From: Styela clava
Lineage: Eukaryota; Chordata; Ascidiacea; Stolidobranchia; Styelidae
Assembly: GCF_964204865.1 (NCBI RefSeq)
Contig: NC_135255.1
Span: 18,753,135 to 18,817,134 of the forward strand
DNA length: 64,000 nt
Direction of reading: 5' to 3'
Position 1 is the first letter of the stretch, and the number at the start of each line of letters is the position of its first letter. A program made the position numbers and the translations under genes. The notes beneath the pieces are model-generated. The model was not told where the DNA came from. It saw nothing but the letters and a program-made list of their open reading frames with translations, and searched no databases. Below are positions 23,101 to 33,856 of this stretch, piece by piece.

Positions 23101-24975
23101 GTAGTAACGGGGCTCCTGGTCGTCGCAGCATTTGTAACAGTGATATTAAATTGTAGCTTAAATCTTGGATCTCCCTTCTTACGTCTTCTTTTAAACTTTA
23201 TTGATATGTTTGACGATTTCATCCAAACGATACTGGTACAATTGTGAGTGCCGTCGATTTGTAAATAGTCGTTAAGCTCTCTAACTCCAGAGACAAGGCA
23301 AGTGCCAGGTTGAAAATAGCAATAGTTGTTTCCTGAAAAAAACATTTTATTTTTTATACAACACATTAATACCCTTTTTGTTCTGAATAAGGCTCTAAGC
23401 CAGCAGCCACAGCTATATGGAAGAAAATATAGTTTGTGAGAGCAAAAATTTTCAGGTTCAGCATTGCCCACACAGTTCATTACACCCGTGTGAGATGGGC
23501 ATTAGCTTGGGACCAATTATATTTGTGAGCCTCATCAGCTTTCGTTAGAGCATAATCTACCGTAACTTCAAGATATAACTGAAAAGATAAAAAACAAATT
23601 AAAAAAATGTAGGAAATGAACAATGTGGTCTGTCTCCCCTTGTAAGTTAGAGTCATATTATTATATATCAGTGGCCTCTTATACGGAGTCATATTTAGGG
23701 TGTGACTTTCAAGACGGGAATAAGCGTAATAGAAAAAAATGATGATAAATATTACCTGCAATGATCACATCAGCATTGCAGTAAGTATTTACTCTTTCAG
23801 TAGCGGTATATTGCAGGTCCATTTCCTCAAGTCTCAGAAAGAGAGTCTGTTCTTTGTGTAAACTTTCGAACTCCCATATCCCGCACTGCTCATCAGGGAC
23901 AGTTATAAGCCCATCTTTGTTGTTAACTGACCAAACCACACAATCGCCTGTGGCATTCGAGGTCGGAGCTGCAAGAATATGGTAAAATGTTAGATTAATG
24001 AAAAAAATGGCTCAGATCATGCTAAGGGATGCGGTGAGTGGGACTGATGGCTCGAATCTAGTGGGGAATAATTATGTGCCCTCGAGGGGGGTCAGTATTT
24101 GGTTTGCTTTATATATTATATTTATAGTCCAAATAAATTATTGCCAATGGGTTCTATGAGTTGGAGCCTGCCAATATTTTATTAGGATTCAGCTCCACCA
24201 AACAGGTTAAAAAGCTGAACTAGGCTTTTTCGATTCCATGTAAATGAGTCCTTTGGGTTTCTTAAACCGAGGGGGGACTTTGCTTTTGCTTTGTATTTTC
24301 TGTAGTAATCATTTTTAGTTCTTTACTATTACTAGGCCTATAACACTTATACACACATTATTAACCACTCTCAAACTGTACAAAAGCGAGAGTGCAACTT
24401 GTGCATATCACTAGCTAAGGATCAATTAAAGAATGAATTAAAAAATAAAGTAGTTTTATGCAAAGTCAGGGAGGAATAAAGTATTTCAAAATAAGCCCAA
24501 GGAAAAATTTAACGACGAAGGTTGGGAAACACTGCTTCAGCATGAACTAGCGGTTCAACCTGGGGCCCTTGGCCTCTAAGGGGGCCCACAATGCTAGGTA
24601 CAAAACTGATTCTACTTTCCTTTTGACAGAACTAGTTATTTCTAGTTTCATTGCTTGATTTGGTAATTTTTCGGGATGTTTTCACTTTGTCAAGCATGGA
24701 TTGTTTGAACATAAAGATATTTGGAATCTACCAATCATAATAACTCTATAAATACCACTGGAATGATAAACAGGGGGGCAGCCATGAGTATTAAAAGCCT
24801 TCGGGAAGGGGCCAAGAGTCATAAAAGGTTGGGAAACACTGACATAAACAAAACCAAAACCACCTTTAGAACAGTATCCTAAATATAGACACCATGCACG
24901 TATAATAAATCATTCACCTCGAGCAAACAATATAAGAAAAACTGCAAATATAGCAAACTGCTCATTACAATACAT
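20162..24975 (-). CDS. Single CUB-like domain type I membrane receptor (receptor 2), 5 exons
   Basis: Assembled from splice sites: exons 24975-24918, 23968-23756, 23332-23090, 22506-22368 and 20357-20162, all GT-AG, phases 1,1,1,2, total 282 residues. Residues 1-20 are a signal peptide (FAIFAVFLILFA). Residues about 28-155 show the CUB-like pattern: DGLITV, CGIWEF, LFLRLEEMDL, GTCLV, SIVWM and SNISIKF, with six cysteines and N-glycosylation sites (NAT, NCT, NIS, NIT). A threonine-rich stalk leads to a transmembrane helix at about 194-217 (VVVVLGVLLLISFIILGFLLF). The tail has Y254SAM, a YxxM motif that can bind PI3-kinase SH2 domains, and ends Y280SL. Exons 1-3 total 514 coding bases in both receptors, and intron phases match, so they are paralogues. 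The ligand is unknown. Confidence 0.82.
20818..21050. mobile_element. Palindromic GATGGCGG MITE, in last intron of receptor 2
   Basis: Same family as 19803-20035. It begins CGAGTATGCGAACCAAGATG, ends CCGCCATCTTGGTTCGCATA and has the inverted TTAGGGTTAGGCC interior. Confidence 0.75.
21307..21770. mobile_element. hAT-type MITE, 464 bp
   Basis: Ends CAGGGGTCGGCAAAC and TTTGCCGAGCCGTG are flanked by an imperfect 8-bp duplication (CCTGAGAC against CTTTAGAC). The interior matches the 7433-7872 element (CGACGCTTCACT, CAAATGGCA, AAGTTGATGCTGAG). Older than that copy, judging by the decayed ends. Confidence 0.8.
24520..24845. repeat. MITE remnants in upstream part of receptor 2 intron 1
   Basis: GGTTGGGAAACACTG occurs at about 24520 and again at about 24825, each the end of a hAT-like element. 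The stretch 24560-24840 matches 80-440 and 29485-29763. It lies between exon 1 and exon 2 of receptor 2. Confidence 0.6.
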
Positions 24976-27600
24976 TTTTCCACTTCACACTGAGTCACAA
25001 CTACGTATTTACTTCCTTTAATCTTTGACGTAAACGAGTCAAAGTCTTTCTAATACACTCTACAGAGTATAACCAGCACCCTAGTCCTAATACCAGTCAC
25101 TATATAGATACACACTGAGCAAAATTTCCTGGTAGTGTTCCCCATGTTATGACTCAAATTATACTACGCAGTAAAAGCATTGAAAAATACAATGCTCAAT
25201 AATGGAAGCAGAAACCAGGAAATTCCGTAATAAGGTGATTAAAAATCGCATGTAATGTGCAATGATCAGGAGATCAGAAAGTCCCACATTGATGTAAATG
25301 ACACTTTAAATAACCATATGTACTCACCATATATCCTTGCATATAAACAGAGTTTAGAACTCAAATACAAAAAAAAATTGCCAAACTAAGGAGTCAGCTC
25401 ATATGCGCATAACTTTGATCACACTAAAAATTCAACTCATACACGCATAACTTCCATAGCACTAAAGCAACTATTTGCTGTGATAGTAGCTTACACGTGT
25501 TAAGATTTGTATCGTCGGCTTATACACAAACTCCTGAAGTATGCGCACCAAGATGGTGCACAACCTGAACCCAAGTTGTGTACCAGGTTAGGGTTCATTG
25601 TGCGACATCTTGGTGCGCATACTTCAGGAGTACCCAAACTTTTATAATTTCACCGTTTTAAGACCTCGGCTCATATGCAAAGATATACAGATATTATAGT
25701 TCCTTCCTAACCTTTTTTGACACATTCTTCCATTGGTCTACTTTTAAGCTCCTGATTTTTACAAACAAATCTATGGGTATCACAAATACTAGGCTTTGAT
25801 TAACTTAAACGTTAGCAGCACCTCAAAGCAGTTCACAATGAAATGGTAAAGCACCATCAAAACATGACTCAGACAAAAGCATGCGCAGTATGGCGCAGCG
25901 AATAAATTAGTAGATTAGTGCAGGGCTACTTTACCGAAGATCCGCATACAAAACTTCAGAAATATTTGGGTTCGATCTTTCCAGAAATTATATTCTGGCA
26001 TCCTTAAACACGCACTTCCCACTACTGTTAAAAATTTCATTTGCATTTGCTATATTTTTGCGATACGTGCAACTGGTCAACTAGTACTCTGGCTTTTGTA
26101 TTTTCGAATACAAATAATTATAATGTATGCATTACGCTAATCAGTGGTGTATCTACGTAAAATGGCGCCCATGGAAAAATTCAAAAATGTGCCCTCTTGA
26201 TAGTTATTAGACAATTTTTATTAACAGTTGTTTTTTAAATAGATTTTTGTAAGTTATTATTGAAGTAAAAAATATGGCGCTCCCGTAGTATGTGCACCAA
26301 GATGGCGGACACCGGAATATAGTATGTATACCAGGTTAGGGTTAGTCCATAATTTTATTCCAATTTTCCTTATTTTAGTTCTATTACAAGTTCGGGGACT
26401 AAGTGACTCCTGTAGTATTTGGACCAGAAATTATGGCCTAACCCTCACCTGGTACACATACTACATTCCGGTGTCCGCCAACTTGGTTTACATACTATGG
26501 AAGTACCAAAAAAAATACGAGTTTCACTCATTTCCAAATTTTTTCAGTTTATTAAAACTTTTTACTATAAAAACTTTTTGGTCTTTTTGCACCTATATCC
26601 AAACAACGCCCATGGCTCCTAATCCTGCCATACCCTATATACGCCACTGACACCAATACTAAATAAGTAAAAAACATTGGTAATACTTTACGCAAATACA
26701 AAATTAAAATTTCCCTTCACCAAATTCCTCCCTCATTGGGAAATGTTGCATTGCATTGATATGTAAAAGCTGCTATTTTATATCGGGCATCTCAAAAATT
26801 GCATGTAGAGATCTGAAGACCAGAAAATACAACTTTTGTGGCAATGACAGTCCATAGCAAACCATGTTAGGTTATGTTACATTTTAATGATAATTCGATT
26901 GAAGAGGGGCTCTCGGCATTCCTACAATAAATTCTCACAGTACATATAGTAAATGACTTTTTAAATTTTTAGCTTTGAATAGTTTAATAAATGTAATTTA
27001 CAGAAACTTAATAACTGATAACTCCTCAAATTTCAAAAATAAGAACTTTTTGTCATCTATGAAATGTTCATGTTTTTCATTCAAGAATCGCAAATATGGG
27101 CTATATCCTATATAGAACACAAAAAAGTAAAAACAAAGTGTTGAACTGTTTCACTGAAGTTCAAAAGATGGCCATATTAAATTGTTACATAGGCGGTAAT
27201 TACCATTGTTTTAAGATAATCACATTTTGCTAATAGCTTGGCTCTAACAGCCAAACCAAAGAATAAGCCCATTTTAAAAAAATCTTTTGAAAAAAGAGTT
27301 TCAACACAGGCAGAGAGAGGGTTGTATAAGGTGGGTGTCCATGAAGTCTTGAAATGTTTTAAAATTGATATCAAATATTGTTTTGGCCCTCACATATAAA
27401 TGAAGAAAAATTGCTTCAACAATTACTGATAAAAAACAACGAACCTGGTTAATTTAGATTGAGAACTGACTTCAAAACAAATTGAAACTGTAAAGGGACT
27501 CTATGGACAACCTGTATTACAAAAGTTGAGGACCACTGTCCTACGACATATAGAAACTTTAAAATTTACCTGCATTGCTGCATTTTCTTCCTTAGACCGG
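24976..27600. other. Intergenic, repeats only
   Basis: Holds two palindromic GATGG-type MITEs (25529-25636, 26278-26515) and a decayed copy of the CAGGGCTACT element (about 25922-26050; compare 56428-56744). A hAT-like end CAAAAGTTGAGGACCACTG lies near 27520. The short minus frame at 27177-27374 may be transposase debris. No gene is supported; the promoter of receptor 2 should be just above 24976. Confidence 0.45.
26278..26515. mobile_element. Palindromic GATGGCGG MITE
   Basis: Begins GCTCCCGTAGTATGTG...AAGATGGCGG, ends GTCCGCCAACTTGGTTTACA...GGAAGTACC, and has inverted TTAGGGTTAG arms. Same family as 19803-20035. Confidence 0.75.
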
Positions 27601-27607
27601 CGTATTA

Positions 27608-27815
27608 TGGTGACCGTACATTTGAACCCACGTACATTTGAACCCATGTGTATATCCACGGGTTCAATCTATATGCGGGTGCTAAAACCCATGGGTTAGG
27701 GTTAGTATGAGTTCAACTATCCGAAAAACAAAAAAAATTCCATAGGTGCAATAGCATACAGGTGCAATTGTCATGGGTTCAAATGTGCGTGGGTTCAAAT
27801 GTAATGGAACCGCGT
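27608..27815. mobile_element. Palindromic element of CATTTGAACCCA repeats
   Basis: CATTTGAACCCACGTACATTTGAACCCATG on the left is nearly the exact inverse of the right arm CATGGGTTCAAATGTGCG...CAAATGTAATGG, with smaller inverted TGGGTT motifs between. The two arms would form a long hairpin. No matching copy is seen elsewhere in the window. Confidence 0.7.
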
Positions 27816-27983
27816 ATTATACCATTGATATATCCAATCATCCTATATGTGATCTTCGTTACCTCACATCAATAACTAAGTTTACATCCAAGTAGATAAA
27901 TTTAAAGTAGAAATCTAAAGTATATATATAATAAATGCATAAAAGATTCATGAAAAATTATTTATAACAAACACTATAAATTA

Positions 27984-28896
27984 GGGTCTGGTGTAACATT
28001 ATGCTTTGACTATAGACGTGTATTCAATTTCTCAAGTCAGGTGTTGAAATTTAAGACTTTAATGGTGGTGATTGGCGATCAAAATTTTTTATGGCAATTG
28101 GGAAAGGAATAGGAATTTCATATCTATACCTGAGGAGTGGGAAGCACACAACCCACAATATAAGGGTAGGATAGCATTTACATATTTATCCTAGGGGACA
28201 GAAAAGCAGATAAGAAAGCTTTGTCATATATTGTACCACAATCTCTCCTCCAGTTATCAGTCCGTGTGTGGTAAGGATATTGTTAACCAGTTATTTGTTT
28301 CAGATGTATGGCCATAGACAATAACGTTAGGAATAGAGATAGGTGTGTTTTCCAATAGCCATTTGTGGACCTCCTCCATAGAGGGCTATATTGAGCTGCC
28401 ATAAAATAGCCTATTAAGTCAGAATAGGGATGAATATTGTCCCAATTACCATTTGGATGGCTTCCTCCGTATAGGACTATTAGGAGACTATGGATAACAG
28501 GTTAGGAATAAAGATGAATATGTGGCCCCAATTGTATTTTTAATGGGATTCATGGAGGATTATAACAGGCTACAATATAAAGCCAAATATAAGGATGAAT
28601 ACAAGGTCTTCAATCAAATGGCCTTCTTAAAAAGGGATATTGTATTGCCATACAGATGGCATGTTTCAAATGGGGACAAATATGTGATTATGATTATATA
28701 TATATATTGAATTCGGATTGTATTTTGTTTGGGATAACCAATCATGGGCAAAAAAAGGTTACCATATCGAAAATTAGGTATACAAATGAACATATAGTCG
28801 CTATTTTATTTTCAATGACCTCATCTGTCGAGGGCTATTAGGCTTCTATATGGTCATATTTTGAAGAACACAATTATGGACTGTTACACCAGACCC
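27984..28896. mobile_element. Inverted-repeat element with TA duplication, 913 bp
   Basis: Perfect 14-bp ends GGGTCTGGTGTAAC and GTTACACCAGACCC are flanked by TA on both sides, as for Tc1/mariner-like insertions. Inside are a truncated SINE-A (about 28166-28330, minus) and a degenerate tandem array of roughly 95-bp units (28330-28860). No transposase is seen. Confidence 0.8.
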
Positions 28897-29484
28897 TAAG
28901 TTATTATTGAAGATGTAAATACAACGATTATTAATTAAAGAAACTTCAAAAATTAAAATAAACACCATTAAATTTGCATGCTTTAAAATTTCAGTGATAA
29001 AAACCAATCATCCTAAATAATCATAAAATTGCTACATGGAGAAATCCTACAAAAACGATTCACATTGGATAACAGACTAAGAAACGCTAAATTATGCCTC
29101 CTTGACATATCATTTTTCTTTGCTAATTCAGGTTTTCAGATAGGCAGGGCCGTAGCTAGAAATTTTCAAAGGGGGGGGGGGTCGGGAATTTCTCTTTACC
29201 ACGTTAAACTATAAAAAAATTGGGTCTGTGGGTTTTTATTAAGAGTCGTAGAGTCTAAGGGTCTATAAAGCATTTCAAGCTATGAATAATTGCAAAAATG
29301 ATTTTTTTTACAATTCAAAAGGGGGGGGGGGGGCTACTCCCCTGTATACAGTATAAAAATATTCATTAGAAAGATAATTTGCTAACTAGTATGAACTATT
29401 CCTAATTGCAGAAACTTACTAAAACATTATTTGAACAAAATTAAAAATATACTATATACAAGTAAGCCAGCTTATATTATATAG

Positions 29485-29763
29485 CAGTGGTTCCCAACCA
29501 TGAGGCCCATTGTCCCCCAAGGCACAGTTGGTAGGATTTTACTTTTCCCTTGACAAAACAACTCTTTGTTCTTCCTAGTTTGCTATCGCTTGATAAGGTC
29601 AGTTCACCAAGTGTTTTTTTGTTGTTAAGCATGAATTGTTTAAACATAATGGGATTTGGAATCTACCAATCATGATAACACTGTGATAAACAGGGTGGGC
29701 CACGAGTGCTTAAAGTCTCCAGATAGGGGGCCAGGGGCCTTAATAAAAGATAGGAATCCACTG
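29485..29763. mobile_element. hAT-type MITE, 279 bp
   Basis: Ends CAGTGGTTCCCAACC and GGAATCCACTG are flanked by a near-perfect 8-bp duplication (TTATATAG against TTATATAT). The interior matches the repeats at 80-440 and 24560-24840. Confidence 0.8.
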
Positions 29764-29911
29764 TTATATATCATAAGCAAAAAACATATATCTAGGAACA
29801 GTTCAAATAATACAAACAATCAGTAACAGGATTTAAAGTCCTAATGACAGTTTCTCTTATGTATAAAACCCCACCTTTTTAGAAAAGCACGTCAATCTCA
29901 TAACTCTATAA

Positions 29912-30203
29912 CAGTGGTTCCCAAAGCTGTGGAACCTGGGGCCAAAATTAGAATCAGAAAGATATTCGCAGGCTGGGAGAGGGGAGCGCCCGCAAAAATG
30001 CACCAATATGTAATCCTAATACCGATATAAGAATTTTTACGAATATACACAAGCTTAAACTGTGATAATGACATAACAATTGATGGCATCTAGAATGCTA
30101 AATCTTAATATATAAAGTGTTGAATTATTTTAAGTTCGGCGGCCCAGAATAAATCGATACGCAGGCCGTAATTGACCAACTGGCCGCGGTTTGGGAACCA
30201 CTG
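29912..30203. mobile_element. hAT-type MITE, 292 bp
   Basis: Ends CAGTGGTTCCCAAAG and TTTGGGAACCACTG, with a likely decayed duplication (CTCTATAA against TTTTATAA). It lies about 240 bases downstream of the stop of the death-domain caspase. Confidence 0.8.
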
Positions 30204-30446
30204 TTTTATAACAATACTAAAACTCTAAAACAAAAAAACAAGTATCACGATATAATAGATTTTGACAATAAGAACAATGTTGGAAAATTTCATTCAAAAA
30301 TTTTAACTTTGGTATAAGCATAAATGATAATCAGACAAAAGAGCAAATTAAAAATAGGGTCGATTTAGATCTCATTATTCTATCCATACTTGTGAAAAAA
30401 AAATTTCATTTTGACGTTAAATTTTGTAAATGACCACTCAATATTT

Positions 30447-31706
30447 TTAGTTACGATGTCCAGGGTAGAGATAGAGCTTCTTTGTCAAAGTTGAATCGTT
30501 GTGCGACATGGCCTTCACGTCGAGATCGTCTGAGCTTGACTTCTTCTTGACAGCGTTATTGACTTTCGTCATAAGATCAACCATATGCTCTTCCTTGGCA
30601 TGGCGCATGAACACATTTGCTATAGCATTGATGAACCAACTTCCGTTCTCCGTGTGACGATATGCCTGCTTCCCGTGTTGCGTTGCATACGATATCAGCA
30701 TGTCTGATGTTGTTGGCAATTTTTTCTTAGTTGGATTCGCATCTGTAGCGAGTCTTCCTCTTAGTGGTGGGCTCTCTTTTCGAGGCTGTGGCACATTGCT
30801 TCTCACTGGTACTCCTTGATCTGGTTCATCGCCTCGACAGCACTGGAAGAAAAAAGCTTTTGGGATCTCCTGTAAATTCGGAGCATTTTCATTGTTAAAC
30901 ATTGCAATGATATCTGCAAATCGAATTTCTCTAGAATCGTTACCGAAAACAGCATCTTCCTTTCCATGGGACATTATAATGATAACACAATAATCCGGCT
31001 TGTCACAGAAATCAGAAAATTTTCGCAACTCCTCAATCATATCATTGGCATGCAAATCTTTTTGGACGTCCACAATACAGCCCAACTTTAGCCATAAATC
31101 CTCCATATTTTTCACATCGACATCAGAGCCGTGACGAGACCCATCACCATGGTGTATAAAGGAGTTATTCATTATCAAAACCCGGCCAAATCCTTCTCGA
31201 CAAGCGTAATTTGACTCTCTTCTTTTATTCCGTTCCCAAAACTCCCTTGCACAGCATTTAACATCGATATAGTCAACCTTCGAACAATACTCTTCTACGG
31301 GAATATCGCTTATCCTGGTATTTCCTATTCCAGTGGCAATGTCTTGACCTGGGTCTTCATCATTGAAGCCCTCAGCGTCAGCGCATTCCTTTCCTGGAGA
31401 TAGTGGCTTCTTCACATAGGCATTTGGATCAGGACACTCATCAGGAAAAAGAAAATAGTTTACTGTAGCATAAAGAAGACTAGGAGTTGCATTGTTACCC
31501 TTGCTTTGTTTCCAATGCTCCAACATTTTATGTTTTTGCTCCATTGAATTGTTACTGTTATCCGCTTTGATTTCATCAATAACATTGGAATCAATACGCA
31601 AGGCCCTCCTCGCGAAACGGGTCCAACTTCTGTGTGTTATCATTTTTCCCATGACATTATCATAGGCCTCTTCAAGGGTGATTCCCTCAGGCGGCTCCCA
31701 AGCCAT
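30447..31706 (-). CDS. Caspase with death-domain prodomain, 419 aa
   Basis: A cysteine protease expected to cut after Asp. The start is the ATG at 31706 (frame open slightly upstream without ATG). Residues about 12-86 are a death domain (W28, FARRAL 31-36, DEIK 44-47, W65). A linker follows, then the caspase domain from about 145. It includes NNSF, SRHGSDVD with R191, MSHG with catalytic His247 and QCCRG (288-292) with catalytic Cys290. Next come SYAT with R350 and GSWFINAI (355-362). Both P1-pocket arginines and the dyad are present, so it should be active. The prodomain is a death domain, unlike the CARD or DED prodomains of vertebrate initiator caspases. It lies 855 bases downstream of the CARD-death-domain adaptor on the same strand, a plausible partner. 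There are no introns in the coding region; a TCTAG acceptor-like site touches the start codon. Confidence 0.92.
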   Translation of the reverse strand: MAWEPPEGITLEEAYDNVMGKMITHRSWTRFARRALRIDSNVIDEIKADNSNNSMEQKHKMLEHWKQSKGNNATPSLLYATVNYFLFPDECPDPNAYVKKPLSPGKECADAEGFNDEDPGQDIATGIGNTRISDIPVEEYCSKVDYIDVKCCAREFWERNKRRESNYACREGFGRVLIMNNSFIHHGDGSRHGSDVDVKNMEDLWLKLGCIVDVQKDLHANDMIEELRKFSDFCDKPDYCVIIIMSHGKEDAVFGNDSREIRFADIIAMFNNENAPNLQEIPKAFFFQCCRGDEPDQGVPVRSNVPQPRKESPPLRGRLATDANPTKKKLPTTSDMLISYATQHGKQAYRHTENGSWFINAIANVFMRHAKEEHMVDLMTKVNNAVKKKSSSDDLDVKAMSHNDSTLTKKLYLYPGHRN

Positions 31707-32561
31707 TCTAGACAATTTGAAGAGCCCGAGATATGAAAAATGTCACAACAATAAAAAGAAACCACCTTTTCTAAAGAACCAATTTTTTTCATACAATATT
31801 AACTTAGAGCTGAAAATATATGAAAAAATGCATAAAACTCTTAATAAAACAGCATTGATCAACTGGGAAAGAATCCCATACACGGAAGAAAATTTTGTTG
31901 ATTTGGCCAGGAGATGTGTGTGTGGTATTACTAATACCACTTACTCAGTACTATTGTGATTAGATATTCCTGTAGTATGTCAACCAGGTTAGAGTTAGGC
32001 CGTAATTTTATTCCTATTCTCCTTATTTTAATTCTATTACGAGTTCGGGGACTGTCTGTGTGAGCCAAGTGAATATACCCTGCCCATAGGTTTCAGTGCT
32101 TTTACACAACTTGAAGTAAAATAGGCAAACAACATTCGTTACCTCCATATTGGTACACATACTTCTGAAGCGCCCACATTTATGCATACATTATAAAGTA
32201 TTCAAAATGTACAAAAGTCAGATTGCATATGGCATGTAACACCAGCTAAAGATCCTTGAAAAATTGAACAAAAAAAGGCAACAGACCTTTTATGCTAAGT
32301 GGGAGAGGAATAATGAGATTCAAATCAGGCAAAGGGACCTCGCTTTGAGCAAACTTGCAACTCCTTTATCAGTACTCTTTTCACTTTTAGTCTAGGGCTC
32401 AAAATCTCGATTTGAGCAATAATGAAACTCTACTAACAATACTCTTTCCACATTTAGTTGATGGCTAGGGACCTCACTTCAAGTATACTTTCATCTCTTC
32501 CATCAGTACTATTTTTCATTTTCATTTGATGGGGTGAATGTTGGGCAAAATTGCATCTTTT
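31707..32561. other. Gap between adaptor and caspase genes
   Basis: Contains a decayed palindromic GATGG-type MITE (about 31966-32175) and a section with repeated ACCTCGCTTTGAGCA / ACCTCACTTCAAGTA phrases (32335-32530). No coding exon is recognised. It must hold the 3' end of the adaptor transcript and the 5' leader of the caspase, unless both are co-transcribed. Confidence 0.4.
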
Positions 32562-33191
32562 TTACAATACAATGTCATTAATTTTATGAATAACATGTTG
32601 TAAATCACAATTATTCAAAGCATTAATCAAATTTCTAAAATTTGTTTCTTCAGGTATCCGCCTTGTCCATAAGACTAGCATACCATGCGCTTGCATTATA
32701 AAATTATTTGAACTATGTTTACATATTTCAATTTCATTTGAAGATAACCCAAGTTCTAAACCAAGAATTTCCCAGTCATTCACAGAAAGAGATTTACAAA
32801 TTTGCAGTAACTGTTTCTCTGATGGAAATTTAGATAAAAAATGGTCATCAAAATTCAGACTACTTTTGACGGAATTTGAGCGTGTAGATGTAATAGTATT
32901 TTCTGTTAATCCCTCATCATTCGCTGCTGTCAAAAGTCGTTTTTCAATCCAAGGATAATCTTCTTGTAAACAGTCACAAAATGAGAAAAATCCTACTTCA
33001 CCCAAATTCTCTATACAATCAAGCAAATACGCCACTGCGTCTATGTGTATAGTTTTAGACTTTATTTCTTGATATTGCCTTTTTCCTAGTAATTCCTTTT
33101 GATACAAAGTTTCCAAAATAATTGCACAATCCTCTATTTCCTCGAGAATGTATTTTCGATTTCTTCGCAGTATTTCCTTCAGACTGCCCAT
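32562..33191 (-). CDS. CARD plus death-domain adaptor, CRADD/RAIDD-like, 209 aa
   Basis: Residues about 4-87 fit a CARD: amphipathic helices from LKEILRRNRKYILEEI, then LYQKELLGKRQYQEIK, VAYLLDCIENLG and FFSFCDCLQEDYPWIEKRLL. A polar linker follows. Residues about 122-205 are a death domain: ICKSLSVNDWEILGLELGLS with W140, then MLVLWTRRIPEE. Only CRADD/RAIDD has this exact CARD-then-death-domain order at this size (199 residues in human). In vertebrates RAIDD binds caspase-2 through the CARD and PIDD through the death domain, in the PIDDosome. Here the neighbouring caspase on the same strand carries a death domain instead, so contact could be death-domain to death-domain; that is inference. 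The coding region is intronless. ATG at 33191 begins the CARD with no spare leader. Confidence 0.8.
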   Translation of the reverse strand: MGSLKEILRRNRKYILEEIEDCAIILETLYQKELLGKRQYQEIKSKTIHIDAVAYLLDCIENLGEVGFFSFCDCLQEDYPWIEKRLLTAANDEGLTENTITSTRSNSVKSSLNFDDHFLSKFPSEKQLLQICKSLSVNDWEILGLELGLSSNEIEICKHSSNNFIMQAHGMLVLWTRRIPEETNFRNLINALNNCDLQHVIHKINDIVL

Positions 33192-33256
33192 TGTATCATT
33201 ACCAACAATTGTATTTAATTAACTATTGCAGAACTGTACTTAACCTTATGTAGGAA

Positions 33257-33420
33257 AAATAAACTATATTCATATTTATCTAAGGGAGAGGAATGATGAT
33301 AAGGTGGAAGAGGAATGCTGAATAGATATGGTGCACCACAAAACCGCAAATTACCAGTCCAGATTGAGTTTGGGAACACCAGATAAGCTATTAGTTTTTC
33401 GATCGATGTTTGGAGCATCA
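33257..33420 (-). mobile_element. SINE-A, tail part
   Basis: Diverged SINE-A tail: TATTCATATTTATC then GGAGAGGAATGATGATAAGG and ATTACCAGTCC. The tRNA head is missing. Confidence 0.45.
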
Positions 33421-33437
33421 TGAGCAGAGTGAAGCTA

Positions 33438-33856
33438 CAGGGGTGGTGACTCCTCTACGGCCCGTGGCCATGTCCCATCTAATCGGGCCACGAGCCGTAG
33501 CTTGATGGGCCACCAAAAAAAATTCCATTATCCTACCGAAATTTTCTATTTTTACAAAATTGTTAATATTTGAACAAGAAAAAAATCGAAGATTAAACGA
33601 TATTTTTGACCCCATGACTGATAAATATAGAAATAATTATATTTTATCTTATTACAATTATCTTGTAAATAAATGCAATTTTACCAAAATGTGAAATATT
33701 TGAATATTCCATAGCTTCGTTAGGGTTAGTGGTATGACATCCGGTACAATTCTTAAAACATTTGGCTGGAATCTTTCTGGCATTGCGGTGGCCACCTATC
33801 ACGTCTTATATAACTAATGGGCCGCAACCCTCAACGTAGAGGAGTCACCACTTCCA
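33438..33856. mobile_element. MITE with GGTGGTGACTCCTCTACGG ends
   Basis: AGGGGTGGTGACTCCTCTACG on the left and GTAGAGGAGTCACCA on the right are inverse. Inner arms are GGGCCACGAGCC and GGGCCGCAACCC. A second member with the same ends is at 55569-55925. Confidence 0.8.

Noticed and set aside
23480..23580. An extra receptor 2 exon encoding LYLEVTVDYALTKADEAHKY, with a TTTTCAG acceptor
   Set aside because: In the phase left by exon 2 it gives a stop after three codons, and skipping it joins exons 2 and 3 in perfect phase. It could be an unused or truncating alternative exon.
27177..27374. Possible minus-strand gene of 65 codons
   Set aside because: It lies next to a hAT-like end near 27520 and shows no domain; at best transposase debris.
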